DNA of 64,000 bases from Rhizobium freirei PRF 81 (GTDB lineage: Bacteria > Pseudomonadota > Alphaproteobacteria > Rhizobiales > Rhizobiaceae), in the NCBI RefSeq assembly GCF_000359745.1, contig NZ_AQHN01000013.1:124001-188000 (forward strand). The letters run 5' to 3'. The translations under genes and the position numbers were made by a program. Every line of letters begins with the position of its first letter. The first letter of the stretch is position 1. Positions 41,937 to 52,019 of the stretch are shown piece by piece. The notes below the pieces were generated by a model. It did no database searches. It was not told the origin of the DNA and worked only from the letters and a program-made list of their open reading frames with translations.

Positions 41937-43034
41937 ATGACCGAGACATCATCTCGTCAAAGCGGGCCTCCGACTCCGCCGAAAACCTCCTCGATCCAGA
42001 CCAAGCGTGCGGCGATACAGGCGCTGCGGGTCATGATTGCCTGCACGGTCACCTATGGCCTCTCCCAGCTTCTCAACCTTCAGCAGGGCTATTGGGCCGT
42101 CTTCACGGTGTTGATCGTCATGCAGAACTCGGTCGGCGCAACGGCTGGCATGGCCGTTGACCGGTTGGTGGCGACGGTCGCGGGCGCGGCACTCGGCGGC
42201 ATTGCGGTATTCTTGACGCCGCATCAGCCGCTCCCCATCGGGATCGCGCTGATTTGCGTCGTCGGTATAGCCAGTTTCGTTTCCATGCGCGCACCTCGCT
42301 TGCGGAATGCCGGGCTGACTGCGGCAATCGTGATGCTCACGCGCTCCCAGGCGGTTCCCGTGGAAGTCTTTGTGATCGACCGGATTGCCGAAATCACGCT
42401 GGGAGGGGTTATCGGCGTCCTTGCCAGCCTCGTTATCCTGCCGACCCGGTCGCGTACGGTGGTGCTCGATCGTTTCGCCTCGGCGCTCGATGTAATGGCG
42501 CAGATATTGCGCACCTTGGCGGCAGGCGCCGAGAAGGGAGAGGCGGTGTCGGCGACGGAGGCCAATATCGGGCTGCGGCAATCGCTGGTGGCCGCGGAGG
42601 CCCTGTTGACCGATGCGCAGCGCGAGCACGCCCTATGGCTCGCAAGGCAAGGAATTTCCGATGCTATCCCGCGCTCTCTTTGGCGTATCCGCAATGACAT
42701 GACCTATGTCAGTCATCTGCTTGAAGCTCCGTTTCCGGCGGAGGTCGTTGCGGCGCTTGGGCCGCAGGCTGCACGGGTCATGCGTTCTCAGGCCGGATTC
42801 GCCGAGGCTTGCGGGAAAGCCCTCCGCAACGCAGGCGAGGTCGATTCCCAGCGCCTGTCCGAAGCCGATGGCGCCTTGGAAGCCGCTTTCGAAGCGTTTC
42901 AGAACTCGAAAGCTGCCCAGTCTATCGGCTTTCGCGAAAGCGGACGCCTGTTCGGCCTTGATTTCACGCTGCGCCGCATGCGCCAGAATTTTCTTGATCT
43001 CGCCGACCGCATCCGCGAAAGCCAGTTCAACTGA
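41937..43034 (+). CDS. FUSC family membrane protein (aromatic acid exporter-like)
   Basis: 365 aa. N-terminal block of about six membrane spans (IQALRVMIACTVTYGLSQLL, GYWAVFTVLIVMQNSVGATAGMAVDRLVATVAG, then further hydrophobic segments) with the FUSC hallmark QQGYWAVFTVLIV...DR, and a soluble C-terminal helical domain of about 190 residues. Half-size compared with fusaric-acid resistance/YccS proteins. The start at 41937 (MTETSSRQ) is chosen since the longer frame covers the upstream terminator and is unlike protein. Likely efflux of organic acids; substrate unknown. Confidence 0.88.
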   Translation: MTETSSRQSGPPTPPKTSSIQTKRAAIQALRVMIACTVTYGLSQLLNLQQGYWAVFTVLIVMQNSVGATAGMAVDRLVATVAGAALGGIAVFLTPHQPLPIGIALICVVGIASFVSMRAPRLRNAGLTAAIVMLTRSQAVPVEVFVIDRIAEITLGGVIGVLASLVILPTRSRTVVLDRFASALDVMAQILRTLAAGAEKGEAVSATEANIGLRQSLVAAEALLTDAQREHALWLARQGISDAIPRSLWRIRNDMTYVSHLLEAPFPAEVVAALGPQAARVMRSQAGFAEACGKALRNAGEVDSQRLSEADGALEAAFEAFQNSKAAQSIGFRESGRLFGLDFTLRRMRQNFLDLADRIRESQFN

Positions 43035-43055
43035 GGCTGGGCGACCGAGTTTGTG

Positions 43056-43073
43056 AAAGGCTGTTGCCTTTTT
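43056..43073 (+). terminator. rho-independent terminator after the FUSC gene
   Basis: AAAGGC, loop TGTT, GCCTTT and continuing T's (GCCTTTTT). Short 6-bp stem with a U tract, 21 bases after the stop. Confidence 0.55.
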
Positions 43074-43259
43074 GCGCGCAGAGATGCGGACAATCGGATT
43101 GAGCTTGGCCGGTGGACGCAAGATACCACGGATTAAGGGATGTTGATGGCCTTCATGCTGGCTCCGCAATCGTCAAAATCGCGAGCTTAGCCTCGCGCTA
43201 TGATTTATTACTTTCCCTTTTGACGGTCCATTAAGGGTTGAAATTGAATATGCTAAATT

Positions 43260-44405
43260 ATGGAGAAGATGCCGCGTCGATATGATCTGGATTTTGTGAG
43301 GGTTGCGGCTTTCATGCTGCTGATCATCTATCATGTCAGCTTGATCTACGACTCGAAAGAGTTCCTGCTGAAGGCGCCCCAGACCTCTCCTCTCTTCGAC
43401 ATGATCCATTTATGGACGCATCCTTGGAGAATGTCGCTCCTGTTTATCATTTCTGGAACTGTGACGGGCATCTTGCTGACGCAGCAATCTCCGGATGAGA
43501 TAAGGAGCGCGCGTACAAGACAATTGCTGATACCTCTGCTTCTAGGTCTCTTATTTCTGATACCGCCTCAGATGTACATTTGGCTAAATGCCGTGTTGGG
43601 CGTCAATATCAGTCTGTACGCTGTCTTCTGGCACTATGTGACCTGGACGCCGGTTCCGCTGCCAGGTGGCGAGCATGCACAACTCGCCGGAATGCAGCAC
43701 CTTTGGTATCTCGCCTATCTCTGGGCTTATACCGCACTTCTGACGCTCGCCTTATCAGCGTGGCCACGGTTGCTGGCCACCGCAGGCGACCAGCTGGAGG
43801 CCTGGCTGACGGGGAAATGGGTTCTGATATTTCCTGCCTTGTACTTCGTGCTGCTAAGGCTGGTGCTGCGGCCGGCCTTCCCACCGACGTTGAATATGCT
43901 GGGCGACTGGTACGGCCATGCCGTCTACATCACGTCGTTCTTTGTCGGTGCGGCGATGGCGATGCGCAACGACTATTGGGATGCGATCGTCAATATGCGA
44001 AGACCCGCCCTCGTCGTGGCATTGGCGTGCGCGGTGACTATGACAATGCTCTTTCCCGCCTTGCCTGCGGTCGCGCCTGAAGGGGGACGGGCGCTGGCGG
44101 GAAGAATCCTTGCAGGCACTTTTCAGTGGTGCGCCATTGTTGCCGTTCTCGGTTATGCAAAAGTCTGGTGCAAATCCGAGAATGCCGTCATTCGTTATCT
44201 GAACAGGGCAGTTCTTACTTATTACGTCCTGCATCAGACCGTCATGCTGCTCATTGCCTACGCGTTGCACCAGATAGGACTGATGTCCGCCTCGTTCTTT
44301 ATCCCGATCGCCGTTGCCACGCTTGCGATCTGCGCGCTGCTCTACGAGCTGAAGCGGCATCTTGAAGCTTTTTGCAAGGCTATGTTCCCGCCCCGTCTTG
44401 CCTGA
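43260..44405 (+). CDS. acyltransferase 3 family membrane protein (OpgC-like)
   Basis: Polytopic membrane acyltransferase of 381 aa with about ten spans. It opens RRYDLDFVRVAAFMLLIIYHVSLIYDS, the (L)D-x-x-R...H motif that carries the family's catalytic His, followed by WRMSLLFIISGTV. Such enzymes add acyl (acetyl, succinyl) groups to glucans, O-antigen or lipids; the overall pattern resembles glucan succinyltransferase OpgC/MdoC. Two in-frame ATGs, 43260 and 43269; the second has a too close GGAG. Monocistronic between the FUSC terminator and the nrd leader. Confidence 0.88.
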   Translation: MEKMPRRYDLDFVRVAAFMLLIIYHVSLIYDSKEFLLKAPQTSPLFDMIHLWTHPWRMSLLFIISGTVTGILLTQQSPDEIRSARTRQLLIPLLLGLLFLIPPQMYIWLNAVLGVNISLYAVFWHYVTWTPVPLPGGEHAQLAGMQHLWYLAYLWAYTALLTLALSAWPRLLATAGDQLEAWLTGKWVLIFPALYFVLLRLVLRPAFPPTLNMLGDWYGHAVYITSFFVGAAMAMRNDYWDAIVNMRRPALVVALACAVTMTMLFPALPAVAPEGGRALAGRILAGTFQWCAIVAVLGYAKVWCKSENAVIRYLNRAVLTYYVLHQTVMLLIAYALHQIGLMSASFFIPIAVATLAICALLYELKRHLEAFCKAMFPPRLA

Positions 44406-44520
44406 TGCATTCTTGCAAGGAAGCCCCGCGGATGCAGGGTTTGGCGGTGCCGTCCACGCGCCATCAACATGGAAATCGATCTCCGAGATGGAGAACCAGT
44501 TGACGCATTTTTAACGTCAG

Positions 44521-44536
44521 ATACTATATGTAGTGT
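44521..44536 (+). promoter_or_regulatory. NrdR box candidate overlapping the nrd promoter
   Basis: The 16-mer ATACTATATGTAGTGT differs at two positions from the palindromic NrdR consensus form ACACTATATATAGTGT. It covers the -10 region just before the riboswitch. NrdR is the ATP/dATP-sensing repressor of ribonucleotide reductase genes; usually two boxes occur, but only one is clear here. Confidence 0.65.
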
Positions 44537-44730
44537 TCGAGGTTCCTTCGATTCGCAAGAATTGGAGGCTAAGATGGGAATATGGTCGGCGAACATGATG
44601 ATCGCCAAGCCGTAGCTGCCCCCGCAACTGTGAGCGGTGAGCGTTCGATCGAGATGGCCACTGAGACGCATGCGTCTTGGGAAGGCGAGATCGAATGCTG
44701 CGACCCGCGAGCCAGGAGACCTGCCTCGAG
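44537..44730 (+). promoter_or_regulatory. cobalamin (B12) riboswitch aptamer
   Basis: Core elements in canonical order: GATGGGAAT (44573 on), GCTGCCCCCGCAACTGTGAG (44615 on), GCCACTG (44657), TGGGAAGGC, GACCCGCGA and the B12 box GCCAGGAGACCTGCC (44711-44725). It lies upstream of the class Ib reductase operon, so B12 should turn down this B12-independent enzyme when a B12-dependent reductase can work. This arrangement is known from comparative genomics of alphaproteobacteria and actinomycetes. Confidence 0.95.
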
Positions 44731-44993
44731 CATAGCGTCCACGGGCGGGGTGTCCGAATGGCGAGCGAGGGTTCCTGCGGTATGATTGCCGTCCCCTTCG
44801 CCGTCGCAAGTGCCCCGCATGAATAACTTCGGGGTGAAGTCCATGTTTTCGAGTATCCACAACCGGCTACGGGAATGACGGTCGTTCAGGCGACCGGCGG
44901 CTAGCTGTGTCTGCCTCCATTTTCATCTCGCGCTTGCGGGCATCATTCGGTGCCCGAGTGCCTTTGCGTGCCTATAATACACGAGGATATCCC

Positions 44994-45215
44994 ATGAGCA
45001 TTACCGTCTACAGCAAACCCGCCTGCGTCCAGTGCACCGCAACCACCCGCGCTCTCGACCGACAGGGCATCGATTACACCATCATCGACGTGTCCGCCGA
45101 TAGCGCAGCCAATGAGCTGGTGCAGGGGCTTGGCTATCGTCAGGTTCCTGTCGTTGTCGCCGGCGAGCAGCATTGGGCGGGTTTCCGCCCTGACATGATC
45201 AGCGCTCTCGCCTGA
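44994..45215 (+). CDS. nrdH: NrdH glutaredoxin-like protein (class Ib RNR reductant)
   Basis: Small thiol carrier of 73 aa that reduces the class Ib ribonucleotide reductase. Redox motif CVQC at residues 11-14 ([20 protein letters not shown]), cis-Pro in YRQVPVVV and the NrdH-type [10 protein letters not shown] end. The ATG at 44994 follows an ACGAGGA ribosome site; the upstream in-frame start at 44907 adds an unrelated tail in the leader. First gene of nrdHIEF. Confidence 0.95.
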   Translation: MSITVYSKPACVQCTATTRALDRQGIDYTIIDVSADSAANELVQGLGYRQVPVVVAGEQHWAGFRPDMISALA

Positions 45216-45226
45216 GGCGCCAAGCG

Positions 45227-45622
45227 GTGGGCGAGCTCGTCTATTTCTCCAGCAGGTCTGAAAACACCCATCGCTTCGTTGCCAAGCTTGCCTTGCCGGC
45301 CGCTCGCATTCCGCTCGGCGTCGGGCAAGAGCTTCGAGCGGCCCGCCCATATGTGCTCATGGTCCCGACCTATTGCGGCGAGGGGGGGCAGGGCGCCGTG
45401 CCCAAGCAGGTTATCCTCTTCCTCAATGATGCGGATAACCGATCTTACATCCGCGGGGTCATCGCCGCGGGCAACAGCAACTTCGGCGCGACCTATGGGA
45501 TCGCCGGCGACATCATCTCCGCCAAATGCCAGGTGCCGTATCTCTATCGGTTTGAGCTTCTGGGCACCGATGAGGATGTCGCTAATGTCAGGCATGGATT
45601 GGAACGATTTTGGACACGCTGA
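45227..45622 (+). CDS. nrdI: NrdI flavodoxin-like activator of NrdF
   Basis: 131 aa with the NrdI pattern: [18 protein letters not shown] at the N-terminus (FMN phosphate loop), [24 protein letters not shown] and [19 protein letters not shown]. NrdI delivers oxidant to NrdF to make the Mn(III)2-tyrosyl radical cofactor. The start is GTG (45227), with GGCG-rich sequence before it. The end overlaps the nrdE start by 13 bases, which implies coupled translation. Confidence 0.95.
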   Translation: MGELVYFSSRSENTHRFVAKLALPAARIPLGVGQELRAARPYVLMVPTYCGEGGQGAVPKQVILFLNDADNRSYIRGVIAAGNSNFGATYGIAGDIISAKCQVPYLYRFELLGTDEDVANVRHGLERFWTR

Positions 45623-47820
45623 GCTCTTCTTTGTCGCTGGATGCGGGCGAAAAGCCGCTTCACACCTTTTCTCATCCCACGAGCGATCGGCCGGCAAAGG
45701 CCACGGAAACGGCATTGGATTATCACGCCCTCAATGCCATGCTGAACCTTTATGACGAGCAGGGCCAAATCCAGCTCGACAAGGATCGCATGGCGGCCAA
45801 GCAGTATTTCCTTCAACACGTCAACCAGAACACCGTCTTCTTCCATAACCTGCGGGAGAAGCTGGATTATCTCGTGACCGAAGGCTACTACGAGAGGCAG
45901 GTGCTGGACCAATATTCCTTCAATTTCGTGCGCGATCTCTTCGATCACGCCTATGCGAAGAAGTTCCGATTTCCGACCTTCCTCGGCGCCTTCAAATACT
46001 ACACCAGCTACACGCTGAAGACCTTCGACGGAAAGCGTTATCTCGAGCGCTATGAAGACCGCATCTGCATGGTGGCGCTGACGTTGGCGCAAGGCAGCGA
46101 GCAGCTTGCCCGCGATCTGGTCGACGAAATCATCTCCGGCCGTTTCCAGCCGGCAACGCCGACCTTCCTCAATGCCGGCAAAAAGCAGCGCGGCGAACTC
46201 GTCTCCTGCTTCCTGCTGCGCGTCGAAGACAACATGGAGTCGATTGGTCGCGCCATCAATTCAGCGCTGCAGCTTTCCAAGCGCGGCGGAGGCGTGGCGC
46301 TGTCGCTCACTAACATCCGCGAGGCCGGTGCGCCGATCAAGCATATCGAGAACCAGTCGTCGGGCATCATCCCGGTGATGAAGCTGCTGGAAGATTCCTT
46401 CTCCTACGCTAATCAGCTCGGCGCCAGGCAGGGGGCCGGCGCCGTCTATCTGAACGCTCATCATCCCGACATCATGCGCTTCCTCGATACCAAGCGCGAG
46501 AATGCCGACGAAAAGATCCGTATCAAGACGCTGTCGCTCGGTGTCGTCATTCCCGACATCACCTTCGAACTCGCGAAGAACAATGAGGATATGTACCTTT
46601 TCTCGCCCTATGACGTAGAGTGCGTCTATGGCGTGCCGTTCACCGAAATCTCGGTCACGGAAAAGTACCGCGAGATGGTGGCCGACAGCCGCATCCGCAA
46701 GAAGAAGATCAAGGCGCGCGACTTCTTCCAGGTCATCGCCGAGATCCAGTTCGAGAGCGGCTATCCCTACATCATGTTCGAAGACACGGTGAACCGCGCC
46801 AACCCGATCGCCGGGCGCATCACCATGAGCAATCTCTGCTCGGAAATCCTGCAGGTGAGCGAGGCCAGCGAATATAGCGACGACCTCTCCTACAAGCATA
46901 TGGGCAAGGACATCTCCTGCAATCTCGGCTCGCTCAACATCGCGGCCGCGATGGACAGCCCCGATTTCGGCAAGACGATCGAAATGTCCATCCGGGCGCT
47001 GACGGCCGTCTCCGACATGAGCCACATCTCCTCCGTGCCCTCGATCGAAAAGGGCAATGACGAAAGCCATGCCATCGGCCTCGGCCAGATGAACCTGCAC
47101 GGCTATCTTGCCCGCGAGCGCATCTTCTACGGCTCCGAGGAAGGCGTCGACTTCACCAATATCTATTTCTACACGGTCACCTATCACGCTATCCGCGCTT
47201 CGAACCTGCTTGCGGTCGAACGGGGTCAGAGCTTCAAGGGCTTCGAGAACTCGAAATACGCCTCCGGTGAGTATTTCGGCAAATATACCGAGCACGAATG
47301 GAAGCCGGCGACCGAACGCGTGGCCGACATCTTCGAAAAGGCCGGCATTGCCATCCCGACGCAGGCGGACTGGCTGGAACTGAAGAAGGCCGTGATGGAA
47401 GGCGGGCTCTATAACCAGAACCTGCAGGCCGTGCCGCCGACGGGCTCGATCTCCTACATTAACCACTCGACCTCGTCGATCCATCCGATCGTTTCGAAGA
47501 TCGAGATCCGCAAGGAAGGCAAGATCGGCCGCGTCTATTACCCGGCCGCCTTCATGACCAACGACAATCTCGATTACTACCAGGACGCCTACGAGATCGG
47601 ACCGGAGAAGATCATCGATACCTATGCGGCGGCCACCCAGCATGTCGACCAGGGCCTGTCGCTGACGCTTTTCTTCCGCGATACCGCGACCACGCGCGAT
47701 ATCAACAGGGCGCAGATCTATGCCTGGAAGAAGGGCATCAAAACCATCTACTACATCCGGCTTCGCCAGATGGCGCTCGAAGGCACGCAGGTTCAGGGCT
47801 GCGTCTCCTGTACGCTCTGA
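45610..47820 (+). CDS. nrdE: class Ib ribonucleotide reductase large subunit (NrdE)
   Basis: Catalytic subunit of 736 aa reducing ribonucleoside diphosphates. The N-terminal RNR domain ([19 protein letters not shown]) would be lost with the first ATG, so the TTG at 45610 is the likely start. Active-site residues: first redox Cys in [10 protein letters not shown], the N-x-C-x-E set in SNLCSEIL, and the C-terminal CVSC pair that is re-reduced by NrdH. No ATP-cone activity domain is seen at the N-terminus, as expected for class Ib. Overlaps nrdI; nrdF follows after 20 bases. Confidence 0.96.
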   Translation: MDTLSSSLSLDAGEKPLHTFSHPTSDRPAKATETALDYHALNAMLNLYDEQGQIQLDKDRMAAKQYFLQHVNQNTVFFHNLREKLDYLVTEGYYERQVLDQYSFNFVRDLFDHAYAKKFRFPTFLGAFKYYTSYTLKTFDGKRYLERYEDRICMVALTLAQGSEQLARDLVDEIISGRFQPATPTFLNAGKKQRGELVSCFLLRVEDNMESIGRAINSALQLSKRGGGVALSLTNIREAGAPIKHIENQSSGIIPVMKLLEDSFSYANQLGARQGAGAVYLNAHHPDIMRFLDTKRENADEKIRIKTLSLGVVIPDITFELAKNNEDMYLFSPYDVECVYGVPFTEISVTEKYREMVADSRIRKKKIKARDFFQVIAEIQFESGYPYIMFEDTVNRANPIAGRITMSNLCSEILQVSEASEYSDDLSYKHMGKDISCNLGSLNIAAAMDSPDFGKTIEMSIRALTAVSDMSHISSVPSIEKGNDESHAIGLGQMNLHGYLARERIFYGSEEGVDFTNIYFYTVTYHAIRASNLLAVERGQSFKGFENSKYASGEYFGKYTEHEWKPATERVADIFEKAGIAIPTQADWLELKKAVMEGGLYNQNLQAVPPTGSISYINHSTSSIHPIVSKIEIRKEGKIGRVYYPAAFMTNDNLDYYQDAYEIGPEKIIDTYAAATQHVDQGLSLTLFFRDTATTRDINRAQIYAWKKGIKTIYYIRLRQMALEGTQVQGCVSCTL

Positions 47821-47828
47821 ACCCTTGA

Positions 47829-48815
<987 letters not shown>

Positions 48816-49013
48816 GGGCTTCACCCAGCGCGCGCTCTACCGATCCGCAGCACTGGGAGATCCGGAAGCGATCTGAGGACGCCTGACCGACGCGGGCATC
48901 CCTGCCATCCAGACGGACCAAGTCGCCGGGCAAAGTCAGCAATACCCCGCCCTTGGCGGCAGATGATATCGCCATTGATGGCGAGCGCAGGCCCACGCGT
49001 TTTCACACACCAG

Positions 49014-49043
49014 CGGCCGGCCTCACTCCGCTGAAGCCGGCCG
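49014..49043. terminator. bidirectional terminator-like hairpin between nrdF and the HU gene
   Basis: CGGCCGGC and GCCGGCCG form a perfect 8-bp GC stem with a 14-base loop between the convergent 3' ends of nrdF (+) and hup (-). No long T run. The rest of the 48816-49081 gap shows no convincing gene. Confidence 0.5.
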
Positions 49044-49081
49044 TCCGATGGCATTCAGCCTTGATGGCTCAAAGCGCGAGA

Positions 49082-49200
49082 CTACTTGTTGAGCGCATCC
49101 TTCAACGCCTTTGCAGGCGTGAACGTGAGCTTCTTCGCGGCGGCAACCTTAATGGTCGCGCCCGTTCCCGGATTGCGAGCCTCGCGCTCCGGCGTGTCCT
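49082..49200 (-). CDS. hup: HU-family DNA-binding protein, 3' exon (C-terminal 39 codons after splicing)
   Basis: Read on the - strand after the intron end, the frame gives DTPEREARNPGTGATIKV then AAAKKLTFTPAKALKDALNK and a TAG stop at 49082-49084. This is the beta-arm (RNPGTG) and C-terminal helix of an HU protein. It begins with two bases (AG) that complete a Lys codon whose first base is in exon 1. It has no start codon of its own, so it is expressed only if the intron is spliced out. Confidence 0.85.
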
Positions 49201-51433
49201 GTCGGGTAGGAACGACCCGTTGCCGGGCCGCTCCTCCCTAAGAACTGTACGTGCGAGTTTCCCAGCATACAGCTCAAGCCTCCGCCAAGCCCTGTTAGAC
49301 CAGAGCCGCCAGTTCCTGTGCATCGGTATGAGATGTGGAATCACCGGGCCGATCCGTAACTTCCGACGGCAGACCGCGCCTTCCGGCGAAGTAGCTGTCC
49401 CACATGGGATCGAAAGGATTCGCTTCGGCGCGGATTTTGCAGTGGCGACGTATCGGTACGTCGGATGCGTGGATGAGGCGGATGAACTTGAAGTTTCCTG
49501 CCTTATCCTTCATCCCGGTGCGGAATACCCAGTCTCGTGTACCTTCCCGAGCGAAGTAACGATACTTCACCCAGCGAAGCGGCTTGTCCGGGTGTCTACG
49601 ACAGGCCCACTGCCAGAGACATTTCCAGATGAGATGATCGACCTTGCGAAAGGTCTCCTTCGCCACCTGGTTGTGATGATAATTGGTCCATCCCCTTATG
49701 ACCGGGTTTAGCGACATTATCAGATACTCCTGCTTCACATCGGCGGCACCCTTGGTGATAGTTCGGATCTTGCGCATAAACGCCACCACGTTCTTCTTGG
49801 CGGGTTTGATGTGGGTATGCCCATCATATCTGCGCACGTTCCAGCCGAGGAAGTCGAAACCTTCCTCGACCCGCACGATGCGAGTCTTTTCTTCAGACAG
49901 AGACAGGCCCCGTTCTGACAGAAATTCCTCGACCATAGATTTCGCCTCCTCCAGCACTTCTTTTGAAGCACCTGTGACGACGAAGTCATCGGCGTAACGT
50001 ATCAAGTGGACCTTGGTCAGGCTGTTGCGACGTCTTGGGCCGTAGAAGTCCCGTAACATCTTTTCCATTCCGTCCAAGGCCATGTTGGCGAGCGTGGGCG
50101 AGATTATTCCCCCTTGCGGAGTTCCCGCTTTCGTCGCGTGCCAGTCACCGTCCTTTATGTAACCGGAGTCCAGCCACTTCCGGAGCACCACCTTGTCCAT
50201 GGGGATGTTGGCGATGAGCCAGTCCTTGCTGATTTCGTCGAAGCAGCCAGCAATGTCCGCATCCAAGACCCATTCCGCCGTGCCGCGCCCGCGCAGCGCG
50301 ATAAAGCACTGCCGGGCCGCATCACGGGTTGCTCGATACGGTCGAAAACCGTACGAATTAGGGTCTGCCGTCGTTTCCGCGACAGGTAGCAGAGCGAGCA
50401 GGTGAAGTGCCTGCATGGCCCTGTCCTTCATCGTCGGAATACCGAGCGGACGCAGTTTCTTGCTGTTTGCTTTCGGGATATATACCCGCCTCAACGGCAA
50501 AGGATGATACCCACGCCGTTTGAGCGACAATAATCCTCTGACGCACTTATCCGGTGTGTCCCAGATGATCCGGTCCACTCCGGGTGTTCTCTTTCCCTGA
50601 TTTCCAGTAACCCGTTTCACCGCAAGCGCCTTGCCGCTGAACGAGTGGGTCAGCAGCCGTTGCAAGGCTTTCACCTTGCCCCAGCGACCTTCCTTAACTG
50701 CCTTCGCAATACGCATCTGCAGCCGTCGCACGTGTTGGTAAGCCTTGCGCCAGTCAATCTGGCCCCAGCTCGCCGCTTCGCGGGAGGCCGCACCAGTCAC
50801 TGTTGTGACCGTCATTTGCCTGTCCTCCTGCCGAGGGTTCTGCACATTCTCTCGCGACGGGAGACCCGTCGGAAGTCTGCTCCCTTTCGGGCGGGGTGAT
50901 GTTGGCGAGCCGCAACCCCTGTCCAAACCATTACAGTCCGGCGTTCGCTTTCTCCGACATCCTCTGCCCGCACCGCCAACAACTTTCCTTGCGGTCGGCC
51001 TGCCCATTGCCGGGCGACGATGCGGGTTTACCGTGTTTCACCTAAATAACGCGGGCGGGTTAGACCCTGCCTATCCGCCGGCGGTCCTTCGTCCGTGTGC
51101 CTCCAAAGTGAAGAGAAGCATCCGACCGCACACCTTTTGGTTCAAGCCTGTCAGCATCTTTGGCTTGTCAAATTTCACGACGTTTATCAGCAGTTCATTT
51201 GCATTGATCATACCACCCAGCCTAGCGCCCCATCCGCATTGATGCTCGCAGAAGATGCCTCAGCCTCACGACATCGGCATGGCCCGAAGGCCCGGCTACA
51301 TTGTCCCGGCAGCTTCAAACCGGACCGTTACCAGTCCCGCATGTGCCGGTAGGCTACTGATGACGGAACATCAGGTTTGTCCCGGAATATAAATCCCGTA
51401 CAAACAATTACTTAGGCGACTTTCACGTCGCAC
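49201..51433 (-). mobile_element. group II intron inserted in the HU gene
   Basis: 2233 bases on the - strand. The 5' end reads GTGCGACG (consensus GUGYG) and the 3' end CTACCCGAC. A 35-nt domain V hairpin occupies 49241-49275 (GAGCTGTATGCTGG, GAAA, CTCGCACGTACAGTTC in pieces, with the AGC triad), followed by domain VI with a bulged-A-like CCTACCC close. The maturase ORF sits in domain IV. Removing exactly these bases joins the two HU exons in frame. About 620 bases before the maturase start (50816-51433) are the structured domains I-III. Confidence 0.9.
49295..50815 (-). CDS. ltrA: group II intron reverse transcriptase/maturase
   Basis: Intron-encoded protein of 506 aa. RT motifs: VYIPKANSKKLRPLGIPTMKDRAMQ, SYGFRPYR, AEWVLDADIAGCFDEI, AGTPQGGIISPTLANM and the catalytic YADD (HLIRYADDFVVTG); then the maturase X domain (VIRGWTNYHHNQVAKETF). 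The C-terminal tail RRHCKIRAEANPFDPMWDSYF is conserved in many bacterial intron proteins; I see no full CxxC...HNH endonuclease set. Start at 50815 (MTVTTVTGA) preceded by an AGGAGGACAGG region. No frameshift or stop interrupts it, so the intron may be mobile and splicing-competent. Confidence 0.95.
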   Translation of the reverse strand: MTVTTVTGAASREAASWGQIDWRKAYQHVRRLQMRIAKAVKEGRWGKVKALQRLLTHSFSGKALAVKRVTGNQGKRTPGVDRIIWDTPDKCVRGLLSLKRRGYHPLPLRRVYIPKANSKKLRPLGIPTMKDRAMQALHLLALLPVAETTADPNSYGFRPYRATRDAARQCFIALRGRGTAEWVLDADIAGCFDEISKDWLIANIPMDKVVLRKWLDSGYIKDGDWHATKAGTPQGGIISPTLANMALDGMEKMLRDFYGPRRRNSLTKVHLIRYADDFVVTGASKEVLEEAKSMVEEFLSERGLSLSEEKTRIVRVEEGFDFLGWNVRRYDGHTHIKPAKKNVVAFMRKIRTITKGAADVKQEYLIMSLNPVIRGWTNYHHNQVAKETFRKVDHLIWKCLWQWACRRHPDKPLRWVKYRYFAREGTRDWVFRTGMKDKAGNFKFIRLIHASDVPIRRHCKIRAEANPFDPMWDSYFAGRRGLPSEVTDRPGDSTSHTDAQELAALV

Positions 51434-51593
51434 TCACCTTGAACTTGCCAAAACCCGGAATGGAGGTCTCGGCGCCGGAAGACGCTGCCCCGGCGATGGA
51501 GGCAAAAACGGCTTCGACGATTGCCTTGCCCTGAGCCTTGGTCAGCTTGTGGTCAGCGGCAATCTTGTCTGCGATTTCATTCGTGGTGGTCAT
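51434..51593 (-). CDS. hup: HU-family DNA-binding protein, 5' exon (first 53 codons plus one base)
   Basis: Starts at 51593 (GGGGAA ribosome site before ATG) and reads MTTTNEIADKIAADHKLTKA then the HU core AIVEAVFASIAG and IPGFGKFKV, after which the frame enters the intron and stops within 12 codons. Joining base 51434 to base 49200 gives KFKV-K-DTPERE, restoring a 92-aa HU, the normal size. HU is an abundant nucleoid protein that bends DNA. Without splicing the product would lack the DNA-binding arm. The annotation as one gene with two exons fits better than two gene fragments. Confidence 0.88.
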
Positions 51594-52019
51594 GATGCTT
51601 CCCCGCAATGGTTACAGCGGAATCATTTCCATTGCAGCCGTTCATTGTCACGGGGGCTGTTGGTCTTTGAGGGCTCGGAAAGGCGCATTTCCACAATTTC
51701 CAGCGCTTCAGCAGCCTCTTTTGCCCTTGTGGCGGCTCGAATCCCGGTGATGCGGCGCCGTTGACGGCGTCGGCGATCGCATGAGCGCTTCCCGCCGCAA
51801 TTCCCGCGATCCGCCTTTGCGAACAGACTCAGCGTCCTATCGAGGCGCTCTCCTGGAGTGAACGGTCGCCATAATGCCCCATATCCGATCGAGAACGCGA
51901 TATGTTGGCTGCTGATAGTGGGAAACGTTCTCGCCGCCCGCGCATCAATGCTCGCTTTGCTCAGCTTGAGCGTATAGAGCCTGGTAGCCGTGAATGAAGA
52001 CGAGTGAATAGGACAGGTG
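51594..52019. other. 426-base intergenic stretch with no convincing gene
   Basis: Contains the hup promoter on its left side. A - strand open frame in the left part (about 51623-51900) has low-complexity Arg-rich sequence and no ribosome site; I do not accept it. No RNA gene or repeat was recognised. Confidence 0.5.

Larger units (their letters stand above)
44406..44993 (+). promoter_or_regulatory. long nrdHIEF leader: promoter, NrdR-like box, cobalamin riboswitch
   Basis: No protein gene in these 588 bases. From left to right: TTGACG (44500-44505), a -10 candidate TACTAT (44522-44527, 16-base spacing), the NrdR-like box, the cobalamin aptamer, and about 260 bases of expression platform up to nrdH. 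No classical U-tract terminator is obvious in the platform, so control could act on translation or by another structure. Confidence 0.7.

Noticed and set aside
44582..44785. small + strand open frame inside the nrd leader
   Set aside because: It covers the conserved aptamer elements of the cobalamin riboswitch; conservation there is explained by RNA structure.
44973..44978. TATAAT just before nrdH as a second promoter
   Set aside because: No -35 element at the right distance and only 15 bases before the start codon; it overlaps the ribosome-binding region.
48816..49081. possible transposase remnant after nrdF
   Set aside because: Short translated pieces gave no consistent frame or family motif; only a terminator-like hairpin can be supported.
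51434..51593. HU fragment as a simple pseudogene truncated by an insertion
   Set aside because: The other half is present 2.2 kb away with matching reading phase, and the element between has group II intron ends and domain V, so splicing explains it better than truncation.
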